Both the position numbers and the translations under genes were made by a program. Under the pieces are notes generated by a model. It was not told the origin of the DNA. It made no database searches and was given only the letters and a program-made list of their open reading frames with translations. This document shows, piece by piece, positions 39,301 to 50,486 of a stretch of DNA of 64,000 nt; the first letter of the stretch is position 1; each line of letters opens with the position of its first letter. This DNA comes from Chamaecyparis obtusa (Eukaryota > Streptophyta > Pinopsida > Cupressales > Cupressaceae), in NCBI GenBank assembly GCA_027943335.1, contig BSBK01005649.1, forward strand, positions 1,010,001 through 1,074,000, written 5' to 3'.

Positions 39301-39655
39301 GATTGGAAGATTCAGTAGGAAATGACATTATATGTGAATATTAACTTAAGGTCTTCCACAGTAGACAACTTAAGACCTCTACCATCCCATTTAGCTTGAG
39401 TCAACCCGCACAACTTATTCTTGTCAAATTTATTATTAGCTTTCGGTCTGTCACCAATTGGATATCTAGTCACAATGTGTAACACATCTTTTGTGATCTT
39501 GACTGGTGCATTAAGCCACATAAACTGGTCGTGAACTTGGCTTAACAAAATTCTCATCCATTTAGTCTTGAACACATCAGTACATGAAGGGCATGCATTA
39601 AACCCTTGGTCTCCAAATGGATGTGCTCGTCCTTTAATTTCCCATTCACACATGC
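36395..39655 (-). pseudogene. Long ORF of unknown function at the 3' end of element E ('ORF-X')
   Basis: Function not recognised. About 1,080 codons' worth of coding-like sequence lies in three frames with many stops. The N-terminal globular part (39655-38850) has RILLSQVHDQF, DVLHIVTRY, WDGRGLKLS, DSVPCGVVDIAY, DLCEIMLKKF, a hydrophobic LLVCIFFYFQDFF stretch, and MDPRTIWLHPMGYEI near 38875. The middle (38600-37300) is very Lys/Glu-rich, and the last part (37250-36449) is charged and coiled-coil-like, ending near IPPPDPSK (36400). There is no catalytic motif, zinc finger or clear signal peptide. The N-terminal domain is shared with the relic at 15824-16520. It ends about 200 bp before the polypurine tract. 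The true start is lost in the microsatellite at 39655. Confidence 0.65.
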
Positions 39656-39676
39656 ATATATATATGTATATACATG

Positions 39677-39731
<55 letters not shown>

Positions 39732-39828
39732 GACATATATATATACACACACATATATATATATAGACATATATATATCTACATATACATATATCTACAT
39801 ATATATATATATATATACATATATCTAC

Positions 39829-39900
<72 letters not shown>

Positions 39901-39947
39901 ATATGTAGATATATGTATATGTATATATATATATATGTGTGTGTGTG

Positions 39948-39996
<49 letters not shown>

Positions 39997-40033
39997 ATAT
40001 ACATATATTTCTGAAAGTGACTTTCGGCAATTT

Positions 40034-40074
<41 letters not shown>

Positions 40075-40575
40075 ACATGCACGTATATATATACATATAT
40101 ATGCATATATACATGTATATATGCATATATGCATGTATACATGTATATATGCATCTATGCATGTATACATGCATATATGCATATATTTGTATGTATATGC
40201 ATGTATATATGCACATGTACATATGTGTATATATGCACATGTGTATATATTATAATTTATAGATTTTTCTTTATTTAAAGTTTTTGATATATACATGTGT
40301 ATTGATTATATATAGATTTTTCATTATTATATATATGCATGTATATATATGTATAGATGTATATACATGTATATATATATACATGTATATACATGTATAT
40401 ATATGTACATGTATATACATGTGAATGTATGCATGTATATATATGCATGTCTACATACATATATATATATACATGTATACACATGTACATATATATAGAT
40501 TTTTATGTATACATGTGTATGTACATGTATATGTATGTATGTATACATGTATATAGATAGATTTTTATGTATACA
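39655..40575. repeat. Complex (AT)/(GT)/(AC)/(ATGTAC) microsatellite block
   Basis: About 900 bases of alternating purine-pyrimidine sequence: AC runs near 39695-39730, a long AT run near 39838-39882, GT runs near 39883-39990 and 40051-40073, then ATGTATAC/GCATATAT words to 40560. A 31-base non-repeat island with CTGAAAGTGACTTTCGGCA lies near 40010-40030. Long frames rich in Ile, Tyr, Cys, Val or His here are artefacts. The block abuts the N-terminal side of the minus-strand ORF-X and the left end of the foldback arrays. Confidence 0.95.
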
Positions 40576-40586
40576 TGTGTATGTAC

Positions 40587-40899
40587 ATAAGACCTAGATA
40601 AGACTAATTAGACCTAATAAAACCTAGATAAGACTAATTAAGACTAATAATCTACCTAATAAGACCTAGATAAGACTATAATTAGACCTAATAAGACTAA
40701 GAAGACATGTAATTATATACCTAATTAGACCTAATGAATATTGTGACCCATTAAGACCTAATTTTTAACCTATTAGGACCTAATATGAGTAATAAGACCC
40801 AAATTAGGACCTAATATCATTAATAGGATGGGCCTTAAAGACATAATTAGACCTAATAAGACCAATTAACACCTAATAAGACATGTAACTAGTCCCAAG
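40587..40899. repeat. Left arm of the short-repeat array, outer part
   Basis: Degenerate repeats of AAGACCTAGATAAGACTAATT and AGACCTAATAAGACC. The array is interrupted at 40899/40900 by the plus-strand Tat element, whose target duplication CCAAG is at 40895-40899. Confidence 0.9.
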
Positions 40900-41832
40900 T
40901 GTAATCACCTAAAAATGGTCATTAGCCCCTTTTTGCTAAAATCATCAATTGCTTATTCTTGATCAAATCCTAGCTCTATCATTTATTCGATTATTTTCTA
41001 TGGGCTAACCATCTTATCCTAAGTTTTTATTTATTTAAAAGGAATATTTCCTCCCCTTTTAAATAAATAAAAGTTCCCACTTTTCCTCTTATCCTAAATT
41101 GCACAAATAAAGCATTATTCTTATTTTATAAAAAAGGGAAAAGCACTTTTTGTCTCATATAGACACAAAAGTCAACTCCTATTTTCTCATTGGAGGATAT
41201 TTGTGCACATGGATTGCTCCTCTTTCAAGCTCCACCCTTGATTAAATCTTTTGCCTCTTAATCTCCATGGTCCATTCCTTTTCATTTCTTATAAAAGGAG
41301 AGCTCTCTTCTTCATTCTAGATCCTCAACTTTTTATGCTAATTTTATGCTGCAGGATTTCTAGGTCACTTTGGAGCTTTTTGAAGATTTGGAGCATTCTT
41401 AGCATCTACATCTCATTCTTGCATTCTACATCTCATTCTTGCATTCTTAGCTTAGCTTCATATTTATGCTTTCTTAGATTAGCTTCATTTCTATGCTCTA
41501 GATTAGCTCACATAGATTAATTAGCTTGGGTTGTAACACTTGCATATTTCCTTTCATAGCTTAGCTTGCATTCTCATTTCTAGTTAGCATTGCATTGCAT
41601 TGCATTTTCATTCTTGATTCTTGAGGATATTGGCATTTTTGCCCTTGTCTTCATTGAATCTCCCATTGCATGGTTTACTAGCAAGGTTATAGGCTAAATA
41701 GCTCTAGCTGAGAGCATTCTTAAAACCCTTGCACTCCATGCCTAGGGAGCTATGGATCAATTTTTGAGACCTCATTCTTGAGTGTTCTTTAATGTAATGA
41801 TTCATAAAAGTGTGAGACAGTTATAGCACACA
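40900..41832 (+). mobile_element. 5' LTR of the plus-strand Tat element
   Basis: Begins TGTAATCACC and ends TAGCACACA, 933 bases. TATA box TATAAAAG at 41290-41297. It carries an extra tandem copy of a 20-bp unit (CATTCTACATCTCATTCTTG, near 41412-41440) and one extra CATTG relative to the 3' LTR. Confidence 0.95.
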
Positions 41833-44242
41833 TTTTCATAGAGTAGACTAGCTTTGTCCCTTCCTTTTTTGCATTTCCGTCGTTTTTCATCAATTTTTCG
41901 GCAAGTTTTTAGCTTAATTTTTAGTCTTTATTTTTTTGTCTCAGACTGTCGTACTATACTTTCCAGAAGTATCACGCGATATACCTCTGTATGCATGTGC
42001 GATACTTCACCTATCAAAAGTATCACCTAGCTATAGCAGAGAATATCGCTTGGTCTCGAGTGAAGTATCGCCTGGTGTCGAGCGAAATATCGCACAGATA
42101 GAAAAGTATCGCCCAGTATACTGTGAAGTATCGTGAGATACTGGTGTCTGTACCCGACAATGAGCTATTTTTGAGTTATTTTATCCATCTTGCAAGTTTT
42201 GGGTGCTTAGCTATCTTTTTTAAATTTTCTAAAAATTCTAGCGTTTTCAAATCCGTGCCACTCTGGAAAATGGGTACCTATTTTTTTTTTAAATTTTGCA
42301 AATTGTATCGAAAATTGAAGTGTGATATATCGTTGGAAAGGTCTTTCCAAGCCTAATCCAACCATGATGGTTTCATTTTTAGATTTTGTCATTTGATCAG
42401 TTATTTTTTGTAGATTATCTGATTTTTCATGTGCTAACTATTGTTAGATTTTGGATTTTCCTAACCCTTGTGGATCTAACAAGTTGTGGTTGTAGGTGCA
42501 CTTGCTTGAGATATTTTGCTAAAAGAACGCATGTCAAAGAGGGCTACTAATGGTTTTTGCAGGGCTGCCCTAAGCATAAAAACCAAATCAAGTGTTTGTT
42601 TAATTGCTTTATTTATTTACTAGTTGTTTCATTTCATAGGCACTTAATACCTTGTTGTAGGAATTTTGAGGTGGTAGGAGAGTATGCTCTTCACCCTTGT
42701 GGTGAAACAGAAATCTTGACCCATCTTGGGATTTTGAAAGCAAGGGGGTAATTAAATCTTTGCTTGGTGTGTTTGGGTGAAGTTTTTGAGATAGGGGAGT
42801 ATGCTCTTCACCCTTGTGGTGAATCAAAAACCTTGAACCTCAAGAATTGATCCACTTTTTGTTTAGATTTAGAATCCTTTAGCGGGCCTACTCTTGAGCA
42901 ATCAAGAGGAATGACCCAAGTGGGGACAAGTTTTTTGCCGGCTCTTCCAACCCACTATAATCTCAAGGCTATCGAAGACACAAAACCTTGGTAGACATAG
43001 TACTTATCTTTGCTTGATGTGAGTAACTTGTGGGATTGTGACCATGAGGAAAGCATTAAGCAAGAATGCTTAAGGTACTCTTGAGGCCACGAGGTCCTAG
43101 TCCTTTATGAGGAGCAAGAGGGGTGCTATGAACGAAAGCCCTTACTACAAACCTTTAGATAAAGGCCACCTTATTTTAGCCTCTTAGCTTCTTGGTGCAA
43201 GGATTGATCCAAGTGGACTTACCTGGATCACCCCAAGACACTCACCATATGTGTTCTTTTGGTTGTGTTTTTGACACTTCCATGACAATGCCAATATCTC
43301 TTGTGGGCAACCACTTGGTGTGAGGCAAGGGAGCATCAAGTTGTGGGCCACATTGCTAAGTAATGAGCCTTGTCCTTCTAGGTAGTAATTTCTTGAATTG
43401 TCTTCGATTGTGCTATACCAGTGTAAACGTTCTCAACATTCAAACAAAATGGTAGCACTCATAAAAAATTTCTATTTTGATATCACAAGTGCTTGTCTTG
43501 GCAAGGTTGCTTTTTCCCTTGTTTCAAGTGTTCTATGACATGTTTGGTCCTATACTGTTTGCAAACTTGTCTTTTATCTGCTGTTACTACTTGTCAAACT
43601 AAGAAATTGCACTATCAACCTTCAAACTTGATCAAAACACTTCAAAACTGAGATTTTTATGTTCACTGGTCAAAGAATCGCCCAAATCTACAACAGTATC
43701 ATGTGCCTTACTAAGAAATATCACGCGATAGTTCGCGCCTGCTATTTATCGCTTACTTTGCCTGAAATCTGTCGCCTAGTATAAGGCGAAGTATCGCCCG
43801 ATTGAGAAGTATCACCCTGTTTTCCTGAGAACTATCGCCTGGGTCATTTCTACTATCCTGTCATTGCTGCAATCCGGAGTTGCTAAACTTGCACTTTAAC
43901 CTATCGTAGAGTGTCTTTTTCTGTTCTTACCTGAAGCTGGTCTGTTATCTGCATGCTTAGACTTGTTCTAGACTGAAACAAATGAGCTAAAACTATTGGA
44001 TTTGAGCTTAACAAATGCTACTCTTGATCACTTGTCGCATCATGGTTACCTCTCTAGCTACTTGCTTATTGAGCTTCTTGCTCGCTGCTCGGCTTTAGTC
44101 AATTGATTGTTGTAACTGCTTGAGCACTTTTGACAAGCCATCTCTCTATTGTTCTACTTTGACAAGTGATTTTTATTATCTTTGCTTATCTAAAATTTGA
44201 GAAACTTTGTCTCATTCTATTAGTCAACCAACATCTCTTTTC
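41833..44242 (+). other. Long 5' leader of the plus-strand Tat element, with two TATCGC-motif clusters
   Basis: No coding sequence supported over 2.4 kb and no primer site that I recognise next to the LTR. Two clusters of TATCGC/GCGATA occur at about 41965-42140 and 43675-43860. Between them, near 42680-42840, a unit with GGGGAGTATGCTCTTCACCCTTGTGGTGAA is imperfectly duplicated about 115 bp apart. Confidence 0.65.
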
Positions 44243-45890
44243 ATGCCAGTTACAACTCAGTCTCAATTTGAGTAGGAGAGTCATCCTTTGTTCAATTATA
44301 CACAGTTACCTTCTCCAACTAGATGCTCACGAGCACCCATTAGCAACAATAGTTCTAGTTCTAACCAATCTAAGGATTCTAAGGCTACCCCATGGTACAA
44401 AGGAGGTTTCCTCTTTTCTGCATTCAAGACCCCCAAAAACACAGACAGTGTCTCACTCACTTTGACTAAACAAGAAAAATTACAATGCTTGCAAGAACAC
44501 TTTGAGCATAAGGATAACCAAGTGCGCTTAGACAAAGAACACAATCAACAAAGGATGGATGCTGCTAGGCGCATGGCTTATAGAGGGACATTTCATGAGC
44601 AACCTGAGACTAGTAACTATGAGCATAGACCTCTTTTTAATGGTAACAATGGCAACAACACACCACCAAGATCTCCTCCAAGACCCACTTTTGGTATGCC
44701 TTCTTCACCTCCTAGGCCTCCTCCCTCTCAACATGAGGTGGAGGCTGATGATGAGATTTCTAGTGAGGATCTTATGAGATTTGAACAAGATGTGGTCTCC
44801 CAACGAATGATGCATAAGCTTTTAGAGTGTAATGGCGATCAATATTTTCAATATATGACTTTTAGAGGATACAAGCTTCCTCTTGGCTATGATATCAGAC
44901 AAATTGTCCAACAAAGAGTACCAACTGAATTGGAAGTCCTTCAAGAAGAATTATGTTGGACAAATCAATGCCTTACCCAAATGGCATTAGAAAGAGAGCC
45001 TCCAAAGGTCTCTTTTGTAGAATCAATTTGTGCTCTTCCTTTTGATAAAAGTCTATACATGGTCCTGTTTCCTAGGGATATTGAGGTTCCCAAATATGAC
45101 AAGTATGATGGAAATGGAGATCCCCATGACCATGTGCGTCACTTTTATGCTCTTAGTATGGACTTTCTTCATGAAGACACATTTCTTCTACGATTATTCC
45201 CTCGAAGCTTAAGAGGACAAGCTTTAGAATGGTTTGCAAAATTGACACCACCTCTTAAGACTTTTGATGAGTTAGCTATGCTCTTCACACAACACTATTC
45301 ATATATTAGCGTAACATTAGCCTATCACCATGATAGATCTTGGTGCTTTGAGACAAAACCAAGGAGAATTATTTGCTACTTATTTGCAATGTTAGAGGTC
45401 ATTGTATTCTTGATATCCTTGTCAGCTACCCGAAAGGGAAAAGATTGATATTTTTGTCAACACTCTTGTGCCTAAGTTGTATTATGATCTAAGGAAACAA
45501 CTATTCTCCTCTTTCAATGACATGGTTGAAAGTGCGTATTGGATTGAGGATGTAGCTATAAGAAAAGGGGATATTGTTATTAATAAAGATGCTAAAGGCA
45601 ATGGCAAAGACAAGAACAAACCTTGGAATAAAAATAAGTATGTTGTTAATAATGGGGTTGTTGACGCTCCTAAAGCTGAAGAGCCTGCTTTCAATCTCTC
45701 CAATGCTATCTATGCAGCAAAACAACAAGAATCTGTCAATGCTCACGGTGCTCCTAAACCTCAATATGCAGATAAGCCTAAGAAGTCATTTTGAAAGTGA
45801 ATCTATACCAAGTTGGCAGAACCTTACAATGTGATCCTTAAGACTTTGGTTGACAATGGATATCTTACGCTTCCTGATAAACCTGGTAAC
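44243..45890 (+). pseudogene. gag: Gag of the plus-strand Tat element
   Basis: The probable start is ATG 44243; the frame has a TAG at codon 11 (44273) and is then open to about 45310. The N-terminus is Ser/Asn/Pro-rich (two PPRPP-type runs near 44660-44730). A helical stretch and the Gag core follow: EVPKYDKYDGNGDPHDHVRHF (about 45084-45140), LRLFPRSLRGQALEWFAKL and F-DELAMLFTQHY. A frameshift near 45310-45330 is followed by resumption of the family sequence (ELFATYLQ, then LVPKLYYDLRKQLF from 45468). Two TGA codons at about 45792 and 45798 and a TAG near 45891 follow. The Asn/Lys-rich tail leads to the zinc-like motif downstream. Confidence 0.85.
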
Positions 45891-46733
45891 TAGGATCCGA
45901 TAAATAAGCCTGATTGGTGGAGAGAGGATCATTACTGCCATTATCACAGAAACAAGGGACATCTGACAGATAATTGTTTTAAGCTTAGGGATGATATTCA
46001 AGACCTCATTGATAACAACACGATCTCCACTGATGGCTTAACTAAAAATTCTGATCACACAGCTTTCAAAGATCCTCTACCTAAGCATGATAAGGGGGAA
46101 ACCTCTCAAGCACATAAGAAGAATCATGATGCTAAGATCAATTACACGTATCCTTCTAATACGCCTGTGATCAACATGGTAGAGCTCGTTGAGAGTGTTT
46201 TAATGATGAGGTCTCAAGAGGATAATAAAGCCAATCATGGTAAGCCAAAGTTGGTCTTGCAAACACATGATAGTTCATCTTCCCGAAGTGAGACACTGAA
46301 TGCTATTACTAGGGGGCAAGCCAAGATTGTCCTTAAAATTGCACAAGATCCCAAGAAATCTTTTCCTTCCAAACAACTGACTCCTTCAGCCACCCCTAGC
46401 TATGATCTTGTCCAACATTTGCAAAAGACACCAGCATAGATATCTATCCTTGAGTTACTTCGGTTATCCCCTTCGCATAGAGAAATTCTTGATGAGGCTC
46501 TACGTACAACACATGTTCCCAATGACATTGATCCAGATCAATTTCAGGCTATGGTCAACCACATTTCATCTCCATTATCTCTCTCCTTTTCTGCAGGAGA
46601 TGACATATCTATTGCTCACCCGCATAATCTAGCTTTACACATTGAAGTTCTAGTCTACAATACCCGAGTCTGCCGAGTCTTGATAGACAATGGTGCAAGG
46701 TTAAATATTGTTTCTTTCAATGTCATACAATAA
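45891..46733 (+). pseudogene. gag: Gag C-terminus and start of protease of the plus-strand Tat element
   Basis: A cysteine/histidine motif, HYCHYHRNKGHLTDNCF near 45935-45985, is the variant zinc-binding motif of Tat Gag. A Ser/Lys-rich linker follows with a TAG at 46437. From about 46610 the protease begins: LALHIEVLVYN and VLIDNGARLNIV (46680-46715), where DNG stands at the active site, as in other Tat proteases that read DNGS. A TAA at 46731 interrupts the protease one residue after Gln in VIQ. Confidence 0.8.
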
Positions 46734-48551
46734 TTGGGTTTGTCAGAATTTGATGTGGATTCTAAGAAGAAGATTACTATAAAAGCTTATGATGAAGTGG
46801 AAAGATCTTCCAAAGGTCTTGTCACGCTACCTGTCCGAGTAGGCCCTGTCATAAAAGATATTAACTTCCAAGTATTGGACATCCCATTCGCATATAATAT
46901 TCTTTTGGGGCATCCTTGGATCCATGACATGCAGGCTATTCCTTCCACTTATCATCAGTGCATCAAATTTCCATACAATGGCACTGAAGTTGTGATTCCT
47001 AAAGACCATACTATAGCTATTAATGCTCTTGTTGCTGCTGAAAAATTTGTTCCTCATAATGAACCTACTGTTGATCCTAGTACATCTCTAGCTGCTGCTG
47101 AGAAATCACTTAAGATGATGAGCCTTGGTATGGGTGAATATACATTGGGTTCCTTTGCTTCTATACCTGTTTCTCCTAGGTCATATGGGAAACCTTCTGA
47201 TAACATGAAGCCTTCCACTTCTGCTATGGCGATCTTTGATACTTGTGTTCCTTCATCCGTTCCTTTAGAAGCAGAAAGAGAAGAACAAGCTGTTCAAGAG
47301 TGGATCTATAGAGAGGATTCTAGAAATACTCCCATGCTCAGTAATTCAAACACAGATACAGATGAGTCACCACTACAAACTATGGCTCAAATGGGAGATG
47401 ATCTTCCTTCTACTTCACTCCTTTGGGGAGAAGAATGTATATCTACTGATGATATGGCTGAGGCCTCTATGTCTAGAATCTATGTGCCTAAAGAATCATT
47501 GCACTATGATAGACAACATCGCAACATTTCACGACTGCTACAAAGAGGTGATCTATCACATAATGACATGAGTATCTCTACTTCTCGGCATCTTAAGCCT
47601 CTTCCAGAAGATTCTTCCATGATAGATATGGATGTTGATGTAGTTCATACCTCTCATAACCCACCCAACGTAGTTGATGAGCCTTGTGCAGGGTCTGATG
47701 AATTTGTTCCCCGTATTGCCTTAGTGGACTACATTGGTCCTTCTATGATGAATCTAGATCTAGCTACTTTTGGAGCCTACCCTATAGGCTCAACTTCTCT
47801 TGTCACCAGAGATGACATCCCTTGCATAAATGCTATTGAATCAGTCACTTCATTTCATCTCTCATCAACACCTGTTACTTCTTCCACCAGCGAACTAGCA
47901 ACAAAAAAGGTTGAATCGGCAATCAAGTATCACAGTCATCAAGTCAAAAGAAAAGAGCAATGGTCGGATGGTGAAAACCACATTGTGGCGGTATCTGAAC
48001 CTAAGAAAAGTAAAAATAAAAATTTGCTCAAAAATAATGATTATCAAATACAAGATGACAAGTTGATTCTCTACAAAAAAATGGTGCACTACTTCAAGCA
48101 TGATCTCATATCTATTACACTTCAGCCCATTCCTAGAGCTGAGAACAAAGTTGCTAATACATCCATGTTACAAATGAAAAAGCATAAATTTCACTTCAAG
48201 TTCCTGGTGGATGAATTACGCTCCTACCTTCCACCTCATATCCCTCCTAAAAATCCACCACTCCTTTCTTCCCACCATCCCTTACACTTTGCCTTTGTCT
48301 CTGGTGACTTGTATAGGAAGGGTCTAGACGGAACTCTCCTTAGGTGTCTAGAAATAGAGGAGTCGGAAAAAGTGCTAGCTGAAATCCATGATGGCATATG
48401 TGGATCACATTCTAACGATCCTCTGCTAGCTCAGACATTTCTTAGGGCTGGTTATTATTGGTCGAACTGGTTGAGACCTCCTATCGTCACAGCTGCAACA
48501 TTTGGGCCTGGGGCCTATCAGTTCTCTACACCAAAGGAAGTAGATTCTTGA
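46734..48551 (+). CDS. pol: 605-codon open frame: protease C-terminus, Ser/Thr-rich linker, RNase H tail, integrase zinc region
   Basis: The longest uninterrupted frame in the window; its first codon follows a TAA, so it has no own ATG context and continues the protease. Residues 1-110: protease end with IKAYDEVERSS and NILLGHPWIHDMQAIPSTYH. Residues about 110-420: acidic, Ser/Thr-rich linker. Residues about 440-485: the C-terminal part of the plant-type RNase H (DDKLILYKKMV ... PIPRAENKVA). Residues about 520-585: integrase zinc region (LYRKGLDGTLLRCLE, EIHDGICGSH, LRAGYYW). RT, canonical RNase H, N-terminal RNase H half and integrase core are missing, deleted in frame. Whether the fusion is translated is unknown. 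Confidence 0.75.
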   Translation: MGLSEFDVDSKKKITIKAYDEVERSSKGLVTLPVRVGPVIKDINFQVLDIPFAYNILLGHPWIHDMQAIPSTYHQCIKFPYNGTEVVIPKDHTIAINALVAAEKFVPHNEPTVDPSTSLAAAEKSLKMMSLGMGEYTLGSFASIPVSPRSYGKPSDNMKPSTSAMAIFDTCVPSSVPLEAEREEQAVQEWIYREDSRNTPMLSNSNTDTDESPLQTMAQMGDDLPSTSLLWGEECISTDDMAEASMSRIYVPKESLHYDRQHRNISRLLQRGDLSHNDMSISTSRHLKPLPEDSSMIDMDVDVVHTSHNPPNVVDEPCAGSDEFVPRIALVDYIGPSMMNLDLATFGAYPIGSTSLVTRDDIPCINAIESVTSFHLSSTPVTSSTSELATKKVESAIKYHSHQVKRKEQWSDGENHIVAVSEPKKSKNKNLLKNNDYQIQDDKLILYKKMVHYFKHDLISITLQPIPRAENKVANTSMLQMKKHKFHFKFLVDELRSYLPPHIPPKNPPLLSSHHPLHFAFVSGDLYRKGLDGTLLRCLEIEESEKVLAEIHDGICGSHSNDPLLAQTFLRAGYYWSNWLRPPIVTAATFGPGAYQFSTPKEVDS

Positions 48552-50472
48552 TGCCCGTTTCTGTCTAGGGCATTCTTTGTACATACTTTATGATCCTGAA
48601 AAAAACTCCAAAAAAATTCATATATGATGTTGAAAAAATCCTAAAAAGCATAAAAAGTACTGAAAAAATGAGCATCCTAGTGAAAACCTAGCAATAGGCG
48701 CTTTGATGTCTCACCAAAAAAATTAAAAAAATTTAAAAAATTGAAACAGGTGCCTTGGTAGCAAAAATATAAAAAAATTATAAAAAGTCCTGAAAAAATC
48801 TATCAAGTGGTGAAAACCTAGAAACAGGCACTGCTTGAGACCCTCTGCACCTATGTCTATCAGTCTTGCATGGCGCTCATTCGCTCCACTTCTCGCTTTG
48901 CCTCTCCTAGCCTAGAATTCACTCTTGTCTTAGTCTAGGGGGCATACGTTGTTTTAAGCTTATCTTGGGTCTCTTTGTGCGTCTGGGTTTCTTAGGCACC
49001 CCAATTGTGTTTTTCAACACCACCCCAACTATGTTTTTCAACACTTCCCCTTGCGTCGAGTGTTTCTCAACACTTATCAGATATCCTACCTATAGTCTAG
49101 ATGATGCAATATTTCTCACTGGCAGATGCGATACTCAAAGTTTGGCTCTATGACCTACACACACGCACTTAAACATTTGACTCGCTGAGACTTGCTTGGC
49201 TTTATTTCTTTGTGTGTTGTCTATGATGCTTTCTTTGCTGAGTGTTCTCCCCTTATGATCATTTTTGATGATGCATAGCTAGAAGACTGAGGGAATGAGA
49301 ACATGTTTTATTTCTTTTTCTGCTTGTGGGTATATTTTGTTGATCCTAACTGTCATGAGCATTTATGCTGGTCTTACTTGACACTATGGATTGACAAGGT
49401 ATTATCCTTGACTATTTTGCAAGTGCATGCTTCTAGTCATCTTGACTTTCTTGTGTCTCGATGCGAGCATAATCTTGCTATATCAAACTTAGGTGATATC
49501 ACTACATTAGTCATCTAGACCTACATGTCTTTGATGCCTAGGTGGGATTTCCACACTCCTATCTGATATAGATCATATTCAGATCCACATAGTTATACTA
49601 GTGTGCATTGTATGATCTTGTGATGCTACCAATAATGCTCGATGATGATAATTAGATGTCTATAAGCATTGTGACCTTGCAAGTAAACCACTTTTCATGT
49701 AGCTTGCATTCGTAGGTTCATGTTAGATTAGTTTTGCATCTTGCATATGGAGAGAGCTCTCCTTTCATCTTTCATGGACTTGTTAATCAACTGCGCTCAC
49801 CTTTCACTTCTTCCTGATCATGTCTTTCACTTCTTGTCTTTCATATCCCATCATTTTCCTTTCATTTCAGGATCAAAACCAAAATCCGCATTCACCTTTC
49901 TTCTTCTTTCTTGCAGTTGGTTGACCTTTTGAGGCCTAATCCTTTGATCTTCACTGGGGCATTCTTCACCTCTTCATCCCCATCTCTTTCAAACTTCCAG
50001 TCTTTCATTCACTTTCAAATCCCAAGTTCAAATTCTTCCCCTCTGTGGTGTTTTCAGGTTGAGGGACCACTTGGTTCATGCCCCAGGTCCCATGTGTGGG
50101 GCATCTCTTCACTGCTTGATGGTTATTTTGTTATCTTGCATCTTCGATTATGATTTCTAGTGATTTGACCATGCTGCTCTTGCTTCTGCTTTCCCTCTAC
50201 TTGGATTTCACTTTCGATCCCGAGGGGGTAGACACATCATATCTTATTAGCTATCTCTTTCCTAAGTGTTCAGTACTGTCACTACCAAGCTGACCATGCA
50301 GGATTTGCTATTTTTTTGCACTTCATTCTTTGGAGTCAGAACACTATTGCTTGCCTTCTTGGCTATCTCTTACTTTATTGGTTGATCTAAGTTGCTTTGT
50401 GATCCCAAATCGATCTCACATTTCAACTTCATTCTTTGACTACATGTGTTCCTAGATCAATCACACACTAGT
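48552..50472 (+). other. 3' non-coding region of the plus-strand Tat element
   Basis: Near 48590-48840 there are A-rich spacers and two related modules, GTGAAAACCTAGCAATAGGC (about 48680) and GTGAAAACCTAGAAACAGGC (about 48814), a pattern I associate with the region after integrase in plant Tat elements. Further on the strand becomes C/T-rich. No gene recognised. Confidence 0.6.
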
Positions 50473-50486
50473 CAAAGAGGGGCAAA
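50473..50486 (+). other. Polypurine tract of the plus-strand Tat element
   Basis: CAAAGAGGGGCAAA immediately before the 3' LTR TG at 50487. Confidence 0.8.

Noticed and set aside
39606..40560. Many long overlapping frames rich in Ile/Tyr, Cys/Val or Thr/His
   Set aside because: They are translations of AT, GT and AC microsatellite DNA on both strands and carry no protein information.
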